5,625 nucleotides of DNA. Origin: Actinomycetes bacterium (GTDB lineage Bacteria > Actinomycetota > Coriobacteriia > Coriobacteriales > Eggerthellaceae). Location: assembly GCA_023403475.1 (NCBI GenBank), contig JAEYEL010000025.1:1-5625 (forward strand), in the 5' to 3' direction. Below the pieces are notes generated by a model that did not search any database, was not told where the DNA came from, and saw only the letters and a list, made by a program, of their open reading frames with translations. The position numbers and the translations under genes are program-made. Positions 1 through 4,702 of the stretch are shown here, piece after piece (position 1 is the stretch's first letter; each line of letters starts with the position of its first letter).

Positions 1-337
1 GGCCTGTGAGGATGCGCCACACGCGCTGGATGCCGCCCAGGTCGATGAGCACGAACATGCCGGCCAGGCAGATGCACACCGTGGACAGGATGACCGCAGG
101 AAGCGCCACGCGCTTGAACTTCTCGATGTGGAACACGCTCGCCGAGGAGGCCACGATGAGGCCGCCAGCGGAAAGCCCCACGAAGAGCATGAACATGGTG
201 ATGTAGAGACCCCACGACGTGCCGTTGTTCATACCGGTCACGCCCAGGCCGTTTGCAAGCTGATAGATCCACGCGGCAACGCCCGCAAGCGCCAGCACGC
301 CGAGCACGCCGCATGCCGCTTTGGTTTTAGTAGACAT
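1..337 (-). CDS. NrfD/DmsC-type membrane anchor subunit, N-terminal part (cut by window edge)
   Basis: This is the probable quinol-interacting membrane subunit of the redox complex encoded by the two genes before it. I translated it by hand from the ATG at 337 and it stays open through 112 codons to base 2, so the C-terminal part lies outside the window. Three hydrophobic segments are visible, at about residues 8-28, 42-66 and 77-98. The second carries the NrfD-like pattern WGLYI followed by FVGLSAGGLIVAS. Family members (NrfD/PsrC, about 300 or more residues, 8-9 helices) pass electrons between menaquinol and an iron-sulfur partner. A weak purine-rich stretch (GAGAAAGG on the minus strand, bases 350-357) ends 12 bases before the ATG, so translation initiation may be modest. 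The gene follows the DmsB-like gene after an unusually long, hairpin-filled spacer but is probably in the same operon. The family call is fairly sure; DmsC versus NrfD subtype is not. Confidence 0.85.
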   Translation of the reverse strand, partial: MSTKTKAACGVLGVLALAGVAAWIYQLANGLGVTGMNNGTSWGLYITMFMLFVGLSAGGLIVASSASVFHIEKFKRVALPAVILSTVCICLAGMFVLIDLGGIQRVWRILTG

Positions 338-360
338 AGTAGGACAAAACCTTTCTCGCA

Positions 361-524
361 GGTTCCGACGCAGTCAGCGAGGGCTTTCGCGGTGCCCCGA
401 ATCGTGGGGAAGGCGGAGGCGAATCGTACTTAGGGTACGCGAGCCTCCGGCTCCGCCGCGAGGCGGGGTGCTGCGGAAGCCCGCAGCGTCGGGCCGTTCC
501 GTCGTTCGGCAGAACGGCGGAACC
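361..524. repeat. Structured intergenic element: tandem stem-loops with short terminal inverted repeats
   Basis: This non-coding spacer between the DmsB-like and NrfD-like genes is tiled by stem-loops. Stems seen by eye: 377-380/387-390; 395-398/406-409 (four G-C pairs); 415-420/443-448 with inner pairs 425-429/435-439; 451-457/462-468 (one wobble pair); a perfect 470-476/481-487; and 496-507/512-523 (12 pairs, one of them wobble, loop GGCA). The two ends form an inverted repeat: GGTTCCGACG at 361-370 matches the reverse complement of 515-524 at 9 of 10 positions. CGAATCGT occurs twice (398-405, 420-427). The last stem begins two bases after the DmsB-like stop codon (526-528). No flanking target duplication is evident. 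It could be a REP/BIME-like or MITE-like repeat, or an mRNA processing or attenuation element that sets subunit ratios. The structure is directly visible; the function is inferred. Confidence 0.6.
496..523 (-). terminator. Strong hairpin just after the DmsB-like stop codon (possible attenuator or mRNA-stabilising stem)
   Basis: A 12-pair stem (496-507 with 512-523, one wobble pair, four-base loop) starts two bases past the stop codon of the DmsB-like gene on the transcribed minus strand. It is GC-rich and stable, but no run of U residues follows it, so it is not a canonical intrinsic terminator. Since the NrfD-like gene downstream should be co-expressed, a 3'-end stabiliser or partial attenuator is more likely than a full stop. 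Confidence 0.35.
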
Positions 525-525
525 G

Positions 526-1143
526 TTAGTTGAAGTAGTAGACTTGCGGACGGGTTCCCTGTTCGGGCAACAGGTTGTAGGCGCCCTTTTCGCGAACGAG
601 CTTCGAGATCTCGCTTTCGGGGTCGTCCAAATCGCCGAAGGTGCGCGCGCGAGTGGGACAGCACACGACGCACATGGGCTCGTCGCCCCGGTCGGTGCGC
701 TCCTTGCACATCGTGCACTTCTCGGCCACGCCCTTCGAACGCACCGGCACGTCCTTGTCCCCGTAGTTGAAGTCGGGGTCGCGCACCGGCTCTTCCCAGT
801 TGAAGACGCGCGCGTTGTAGGGGCATGCCGCCATGCACATGCGGCACCCGATGCACTTGTCGTAGTCTATCTCCACGCGCCCCAGGGCATCCTTGTAGGT
901 CGCGCCCGTGGGGCACACGCGCAGGCACGCCGGGTTCTCGCAGTGCTGGCACGCGATGGGAAGGTAGGTGCGCGAGAGGTTCGGGTAGGTGCCCACCGCG
1001 CCGTCGATGATGTCGCACCCCTCGGTCAGAGTCCGCGTCCACAGCATACCCATGGGCACGTTGTTCTGCATTTTGCAGGCGTTCGAGCACGTATGGCATC
1101 CGATGCATCGATCGAGGTTAACGACCATTCCGTACTTAGTCAT
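526..1143 (-). CDS. DmsB-like four-cluster 4Fe-4S electron-transfer subunit
   Basis: This 205-residue protein is the ferredoxin-like subunit that would pass electrons between the membrane anchor and the molybdenum catalytic subunit. Four cysteine groups are complete: C13-C16-C19-C23, C65-C68-C73-C77, C97-C100-C103-C107 and C143-C146-C158-C162. This is the pattern and length of the DmsB/NrfC/PsrB family (about 200 residues). In that fold ligands are exchanged between groups to build four 4Fe-4S clusters. It has no signal peptide, as expected for a subunit co-exported with a Tat-targeted partner. The ATG at 1143 is supported by AGGTGAG five bases upstream. That site overlaps the stop codon of the catalytic subunit, and the coding regions are only 10 bases apart, so the two are co-transcribed and probably translationally coupled. 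The C-terminal cluster group has a Cys-Cys pair (161-162). Family assignment is firm; the substrate of the complex is unknown. Confidence 0.95.
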   Translation of the reverse strand: MTKYGMVVNLDRCIGCHTCSNACKMQNNVPMGMLWTRTLTEGCDIIDGAVGTYPNLSRTYLPIACQHCENPACLRVCPTGATYKDALGRVEIDYDKCIGCRMCMAACPYNARVFNWEEPVRDPDFNYGDKDVPVRSKGVAEKCTMCKERTDRGDEPMCVVCCPTRARTFGDLDDPESEISKLVREKGAYNLLPEQGTRPQVYYFN

Positions 1144-1148
1144 GGCAT

Positions 1149-1155
1149 CTCACCT
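1149..1155 (-). promoter_or_regulatory. Ribosome binding site of the DmsB-like gene, overlapping the upstream stop codon
   Basis: AGGTGAG reads on the minus strand and ends five bases before the ATG at 1143. Its first two bases fall inside the TAG (1154-1156) of the catalytic subunit gene. A ribosome terminating there would cover the site, which suggests coupled, near-equal synthesis of the two subunits. Confidence 0.7.
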
Positions 1156-3649
1156 ACGCTTTCTCGATTTCGACAAGGGTATCGTTATAAGGAATCTGTG
1201 GGCCGTAAACCATCTTGTAGCAGCGCTCCTGGCGATGCGAGTTGGTGACATTCTGTAAAAATCCCTCGGAATAGTAGTGGCTGTAGGTTGTCTCAGCCAT
1301 AAACAGAGTTCCTGGCTGGATAGCGTTGTTCACCAGTGCAGCGCAGACGAAGGAGCCGCGATCGTTGGAAACGCGCACCTGATCCCCTGTCTCGATGCCG
1401 CGTGCCTCGGCATCCTGCGGACTGATGTTCACCTGAGGGCCGAAGTATTCCTGGAACCACGCCGACGCACTATAGTAGGCATGGATGCGAAAGCGACTCT
1501 TGCCCTGAACGAACACGAGCGGGTAATCCTTGCTCTTGTCGTTTTCTTCGTAGGCCTCATTGGGTGTCTCATAAAGCGGAAACGCCTGGCCAAAGCTGAT
1601 TTGCTTCTCATAGTAGGGTTCGATACGACCCGTCTCCGTGGAAAACTTGAGAGAGCTACGCACAGGCTCATCGGACTCTAGGTAACGAAGCACGCCCTGA
1701 TTCGCTTGGAACGCCTCCACCGTAAAACCCTCGATGTTGCCCTTCGCCTTGGAAAGGTGGTGGCGTGCATATTCTTCATGGCTTTTGGGCAAATACTGGT
1801 CATAACCCCATTGGGCAGCGATGAGCCGTTCGATCTCCAAGTCCGTTTTGGATTCGAACAGCGGATCGATGCACTTTTGACCCAAAGACAGATATCCCTT
1901 AGTATCGCGCAGGTCGGTGACCTCCTCGTCGCACTCAAACTTGGTGCAGGCAGGTAGCACGATGTCAGCGTAGTTCACGGCCGAAGAATGGTAGATATCG
2001 CAAATGGCAAAGAAATCGAGGCTCTTCACCCACTCGATCATGCTGTTAGCGTCGGCGGCCTCCAACGTGAAAGCGTCGCCGAAGGTAAGAGCCACGTGAA
2101 CGTTGTTGTCGTTGTAGGGCATGTCGTACATAGGCATCTGGGACTTGCTCGCCTTGAATTCCTCGGGCAGTTTCCACGATTGGAGTGCCGAGGTAGTGTG
2201 AAAGGCGCCCCCGCCGCCATACCAACCGGTACCACAGCCCACTTTGCCAATATTGCCCGTGAGAGCCGTCACCAAAACGAGCGCATGACCCAAAACGTCG
2301 GCATTGGTGTACTTGTCTGGGCCGCCTAAGCCGAAGCAGATGAAGGCCGAACCACGATTGGCATAATCGTCGGCAAGACCCCTGATAACTTCGGGCTCAA
2401 CGCTCGACACACCACTTGCCCACTCCAGGGTATAGGGTTCGTAGGCTTTCCTCAGAGCCGTGAATTCGGTAACAAGAGTACGGCCGTCCACTTCCCACGT
2501 ACCCTCGATGGCGGGATTGACTCCGTCCTCGTCGTAGAGACGAATAGCGCCCGCGGTCTCGTCCCATACATAAGGGGCTTTCTTCTGCGAGACCTTTCCC
2601 GTCTTCGCATCAGTCACCTCACGCATGACTCCGTAGATTTCACCCGTGGCCTCATCGATGAGGTATGGGTAACCAGTGTGCTCCTTGACGAATGCCTCGT
2701 CGTACCAGCCTTCATCCATGATGGTGCGCACCATGCCGATGACGAGCGCGGCATCGGTGCCAGGCTTGACTGAAACCCACTGGTGCGACTTAGATGCTGT
2801 GGGGCTAAAACGCGTATCTACTGTGATAATCTTTGCACCAGCATCCTTCGCGTTGAAGAAAGCCTTGCTCCAGGCAATGCTGCTCTCCAGCGGATTAAAA
2901 CCGAGAAAAATAATGGTGGACGCGAGGGGCCACTCGGCCAAGGCGTTATTGGTAGCACGGAACGCCCCAGACCCGAAGCCCGTCTCCATACCGTTAGCCT
3001 GACCACGGTCGAGACCCCAGTTGCCGCCCGTCTCAGCATGCAGAAGCGCAGCCAGATAACCCGACCCGTGAGCCGAGCTCGCCTCTGTTGACTTGCGGAA
3101 GAAAAACGAATTATCACCGTATTTGGCCTGTGATTCTTTGATGGCATCAGCAATGACCTTGACGGCCTCATCCCAAGTGATGGCTTCAAACTTGCCTTCC
3201 CCGCGTTCACCGACACGACGCAGCGGAGTTTGAATACGATCGGCAGCATAAACATGCTGAATTTCGTTAATGCCGCGCAGGCAGATACGTTGGTCCTCCT
3301 CGCGCAGCGCATCGTTCGGTTCAATGCAGACAAGACGACCGTCACGCACCGTACACTTAAGACAGCAAGCGCTCAAACAATGAAATTGGTGACAAATGTG
3401 CGCCACCCGCTCTTCCGCTTCGGCGTTGGCCTTTACGGGTGCGAGCCAGCTGCCGGTGGTGGTCATGCTGGCGGCACCGGCCAGGCCGAGTGCACCGGCT
3501 GTTGCGCCGGCGGTTTTCAGGAAGCCCCGGCGCGAAATCGCTCCGTGCGAACTCGCATCCAGCAGGGCTTCATCCCGCAAGGTTTCGCCCTGCGAAGCCG
3601 CGTTCGTACCTCGGGCTTGCACGCCCTGCGAGCTGTTTGCTTCTGACAT
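1154..3649 (-). CDS. Tat-exported molybdopterin oxidoreductase catalytic subunit (DmsA-like, DMSO reductase family)
   Basis: This 831-residue protein is the catalytic subunit of a bis-MGD molybdoenzyme acting outside the cytoplasmic membrane. A twin-arginine motif (SRRGFLK, residues 39-45) follows a long 38-residue n-region and precedes a hydrophobic stretch to about residue 70, with likely cleavage near 74-78. An N-terminal 4Fe-4S site follows: C86, C91, C95 and C123 (CX4CX3CX27C), with extra cysteines at 96, 99 and 108. The molybdopterin oxidoreductase body runs to about residue 700, and a molydopterin dinucleotide-binding domain spans about 708-825. Length fits DmsA-type enzymes (about 780-830). 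The start at 3649 is fixed by AAGGAGG four bases upstream. The DmsB-like and NrfD-like genes downstream complete a typical three-subunit complex. The segment expected to carry the molybdenum ligand (about 212-220) has no obvious serine. By eye its GC content is lower than that of the downstream subunits. The substrate (sulfoxide, N-oxide, catechol or other) cannot be deduced. Confidence 0.93.
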   Translation of the reverse strand: MSEANSSQGVQARGTNAASQGETLRDEALLDASSHGAISRRGFLKTAGATAGALGLAGAASMTTTGSWLAPVKANAEAEERVAHICHQFHCLSACCLKCTVRDGRLVCIEPNDALREEDQRICLRGINEIQHVYAADRIQTPLRRVGERGEGKFEAITWDEAVKVIADAIKESQAKYGDNSFFFRKSTEASSAHGSGYLAALLHAETGGNWGLDRGQANGMETGFGSGAFRATNNALAEWPLASTIIFLGFNPLESSIAWSKAFFNAKDAGAKIITVDTRFSPTASKSHQWVSVKPGTDAALVIGMVRTIMDEGWYDEAFVKEHTGYPYLIDEATGEIYGVMREVTDAKTGKVSQKKAPYVWDETAGAIRLYDEDGVNPAIEGTWEVDGRTLVTEFTALRKAYEPYTLEWASGVSSVEPEVIRGLADDYANRGSAFICFGLGGPDKYTNADVLGHALVLVTALTGNIGKVGCGTGWYGGGGAFHTTSALQSWKLPEEFKASKSQMPMYDMPYNDNNVHVALTFGDAFTLEAADANSMIEWVKSLDFFAICDIYHSSAVNYADIVLPACTKFECDEEVTDLRDTKGYLSLGQKCIDPLFESKTDLEIERLIAAQWGYDQYLPKSHEEYARHHLSKAKGNIEGFTVEAFQANQGVLRYLESDEPVRSSLKFSTETGRIEPYYEKQISFGQAFPLYETPNEAYEENDKSKDYPLVFVQGKSRFRIHAYYSASAWFQEYFGPQVNISPQDAEARGIETGDQVRVSNDRGSFVCAALVNNAIQPGTLFMAETTYSHYYSEGFLQNVTNSHRQERCYKMVYGPQIPYNDTLVEIEKA

Positions 3650-3820
3650 CTCTCCTCCTTCTCCTCAAGGATTCGTGCCAAACCGCTCCGACTCTTAACG
3701 TCTTGCCCTTTCGGGCGGCAACGCACGTTTTGCGTTTCCCCACCGCCTGCGCAAGCAGCGGCAACGCGCGGCCAGAGCGTCTGTTTACTCATCTGCGATA
3801 GAATTGGCCAAATTCCCTCG
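3650..3820 (-). other. Probable 5' untranslated leader of the DmsA-like operon, GC-rich with small hairpins
   Basis: If the promoter proposed at 3827-3856 is right, the transcript begins near 3820 and carries a leader of about 170 bases. No convincing gene is seen in it. Visible structure: a 6-bp stem 3720-3725/3731-3736 with a 5-base loop; a 4-bp GC stem 3705-3708/3713-3716; a stem 3747-3750/3755-3758 extended by 3743-3745/3759-3761; the perfect palindrome TTGGCCAA at 3804-3811; and a direct repeat GCGGCAACGC at 3715-3724 and 3758-3767. I do not recognise a known riboswitch. The length and structure are compatible with leader-level control, but this is inference. Confidence 0.4.
3654..3660 (-). 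promoter_or_regulatory. Strong Shine-Dalgarno of the DmsA-like gene
   Basis: AAGGAGG on the minus strand lies four bases before the ATG at 3649, inside a longer purine-rich run (about 3650-3665). It settles this ATG as the start over other in-frame candidates and suggests strong translation of the catalytic subunit. Confidence 0.75.
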
Positions 3821-3826
3821 TTGCGT

Positions 3827-3856
3827 ACTATACAAAATTATCCTATGACAATTCAA
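3827..3856 (-). promoter_or_regulatory. Candidate sigma-70-type promoter for the DmsA-like operon
   Basis: On the minus strand, TTGAAT (bases 3851-3856) and TATAGT (3827-3832) are separated by 18 bases, matching the -35 and -10 consensus at 4 of 6 and 5 of 6 positions. This would start the transcript near base 3820. A second overlapping pair, ATGACA (3861-3866) and GATAAT (3837-3842), also spaced by 18, lies within the large palindrome. Because that palindrome is symmetric, the same pair exists on the plus strand. Which one is used, if either, is unknown. Confidence 0.45.
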
Positions 3857-3877
3857 GTATTGTCATAGGATAATTTT
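3834..3877. repeat. Perfect 19-bp inverted repeat with 6-base loop (operator, promoter or bidirectional terminator)
   Basis: Bases 3834-3852 are the exact reverse complement of 3859-3877, around the loop TCAAGT. Only 4 of 19 pairs are G-C, in contrast to the GC-rich coding DNA nearby. The arms begin with AAAA and end with TTTT, so on either strand the stem runs into four T residues, as in a bidirectional intrinsic terminator for the toxin-antitoxin module. The half-sites also overlap both candidate promoters of the DmsA-like operon, which favours an operator for a dimeric regulator. Both readings remain open. Confidence 0.7.
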
Positions 3878-3893
3878 TGCTGTCACTATATTA

Positions 3894-3915
3894 TTTTGAG
3901 GATATTCCCTCAAAA
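3894..3915. repeat. Small perfect hairpin downstream of hepT
   Basis: TTTTGAGG at 3894-3901 is the exact reverse complement of 3908-3915, with loop ATATTC. It lies 25 bases past the hepT stop codon. On the minus strand the stem is followed by an A/T-rich but not T-only stretch, so it is at best a weak terminator or a 3'-end stabilising stem. Confidence 0.4.
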
Positions 3916-3940
3916 GCGACGGATTCGAAAGAGCAGAACC

Positions 3941-4270
3941 TCAGAGAACCCCCTCTATCCACCTTTTCAGGCGCGGATAATCCTCCTTCGCCGTTTTGTA
4001 CACAACCGCAAACGAGAGCGTGAAATACCCATGTGCATACACGTCACGCGTTTTTGCCGCAATACGCAGCTCGCTTTCCGGATACAAGCAGAAAAACTCA
4101 TCGCTCAATCTCTTTGCGAGCTCGCCCACATTAATGGAAGTCATGGCAGCCGCACGTTCCATAGTTTCATTAGCAAGAAATTCCGCCTCGGATGCGCCCT
4201 CGAGAAGACTTTCCAAATACGAAATCTCTTCTACGATTTTCTCAAGAATAGATTCGTCTCGTTTATTCAT
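3941..4270 (-). CDS. hepT: HEPN-domain protein, HepT-type toxin of an MNT/HEPN module
   Basis: This 109-residue, largely helical, acidic protein has the HEPN RNase signature near its end: R75, four residues, H80, Gly, Tyr82 (RX4HXY). In characterised HepT toxins the Arg and His form the RNA-cleaving site in a dimer. The tyrosine of the same motif is AMPylated by the partner MntA, which inactivates the toxin. All three key residues are present, so the protein looks active rather than decayed. Length is slightly below typical HepT (about 110-140). The ATG at 4270 overlaps the last 8 bases of the upstream nucleotidyltransferase gene, so translation is coupled and the antitoxin is made first. Its base composition is much poorer in GC than the genes on both sides, which suggests horizontal acquisition. 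Family and pairing are confident; toxicity is not shown by sequence. Confidence 0.88.
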   Translation of the reverse strand: MNKRDESILEKIVEEISYLESLLEGASEAEFLANETMERAAAMTSINVGELAKRLSDEFFCLYPESELRIAAKTRDVYAHGYFTLSFAVVYKTAKEDYPRLKRWIEGVL

Positions 4271-4571
4271 AGAGAGGAATCACCACCCCAACTTCAAGAA
4301 GAGAATCTTCCGGAACAGGGTCTTGAACGATATCGACAGGCACGGCCAAGCACCGCTCGAAGGAGTCGAGCGCCCGAGCCAAAGTGAACAGGCTCACAAC
4401 CGACGAAGCGAACGAAACAAGCAGATCTACGTCAGAAGCCTCCCGTGCGCAGCCTCTTGCATAGCTGCCGAACAAAGACACCTTTTCTATCTTCGCATCG
4501 TCTGCAGCATCATCGTTGTAGACGCGAACTACTTCGAAAACCCGCTTTTTCAATTCCTCAACCGTGTACAC
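4263..4571 (-). CDS. mntA: Minimal nucleotidyltransferase (MNT), MntA-type antitoxin
   Basis: This protein of about 102 residues has the polymerase-beta-like minimal nucleotidyltransferase motif: Gly35-Ser36, ten residues, then Asp47-X-Asp49 (GSX10DXD), and a third likely catalytic Asp80 in a VDIV strand. In known MntA/HepT pairs this enzyme transfers AMP from ATP to the tyrosine of the HepT active-site motif and so neutralises it. Start choice: an open frame allows a GTG at 4580, but AAGGAGGT (4579-4586) runs into that codon. The in-frame GTG at 4571 lies seven bases after this ribosome binding site and is preferred, giving a protein beginning MYTVEEL. The numbering above uses this start. 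The gene overlaps hepT by 8 bases and precedes it, forming a two-gene operon. It has no membrane segment or signal peptide, so it acts in the cytoplasm. A promoter upstream (4587-4652) is not clear. Confidence 0.88.
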   Translation of the reverse strand: MYTVEELKKRVFEVVRVYNDDAADDAKIEKVSLFGSYARGCAREASDVDLLVSFASSVVSLFTLARALDSFERCLAVPVDIVQDPVPEDSLLEVGVVIPLYE

Positions 4572-4578
4572 AGGCGCC

Positions 4579-4586
4579 ACCTCCTT
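4579..4586 (-). promoter_or_regulatory. Ribosome binding site that fixes the mntA start at 4571
   Basis: AAGGAGGT on the minus strand is a near-perfect anti-16S match. Spacing to the GTG at 4571 is seven bases, while the earlier GTG at 4580 overlaps the site itself. The shorter protein is therefore the likely product. Confidence 0.65.
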
Positions 4587-4652
4587 GCTTTAATCGCCTC
4601 TATCCAGTTTGCAAGAATCGCGCCCAAAACGCAAGTCCGCAACCGGCTAAAG

Positions 4653-4702
4653 TGCCCTGCCCTGCCCTGCTCTACTCTACTCTGCTCTGCTCTACTCTAC
4701 CC
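4653..4702. repeat. Ten-copy degenerate pentanucleotide repeat (TRCYC)
   Basis: Ten head-to-tail 5-bp units read on the plus strand: TGCCC three times, TGCTC, TACTC twice, TGCTC twice, TACTC, TACCC. A 13-base block recurs at 4668-4680 and 4688-4700 with a 20-bp period, so there is also higher-order duplication. The array contains the stop codon (4697-4699) of the SPFH gene and ends about 80 bases upstream of the mntA start. Such arrays arise by slippage. Changes in copy number would alter the spacing upstream of mntA but hardly the SPFH protein. Confidence 0.8.

Noticed and set aside
338..360. Possible target-site duplication flanking the hairpin element
   Set aside because: The bases beside 361 and 524 do not form a matching direct repeat, so recent transposon insertion is not supported.
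374..1108. Long minus-strand open frame (244 codons) overlapping the DmsB-like gene
   Set aside because: Low-complexity Arg/His/Ala-rich translation in a shifted frame of a firmly identified gene.
544..1248. Long plus-strand open frame (234 codons)
   Set aside because: It lies antisense to the DmsB-like gene, whose four cysteine groups are intact. The frame is a by-product of GC-rich codons and shows no domain pattern or ribosome binding site.
3517..3792. Possible upstream ORF or leader peptide beginning at 3792
   Set aside because: No ribosome binding site at the ATG, and it runs far into the DmsA-like gene out of frame with no recognisable domain.
4653..4702. CRISPR-like short repeat array
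   Set aside because: Units are 5 bp with no spacers; this is a microsatellite-type tract. No CRISPR array, tRNA or rRNA was seen in the window.
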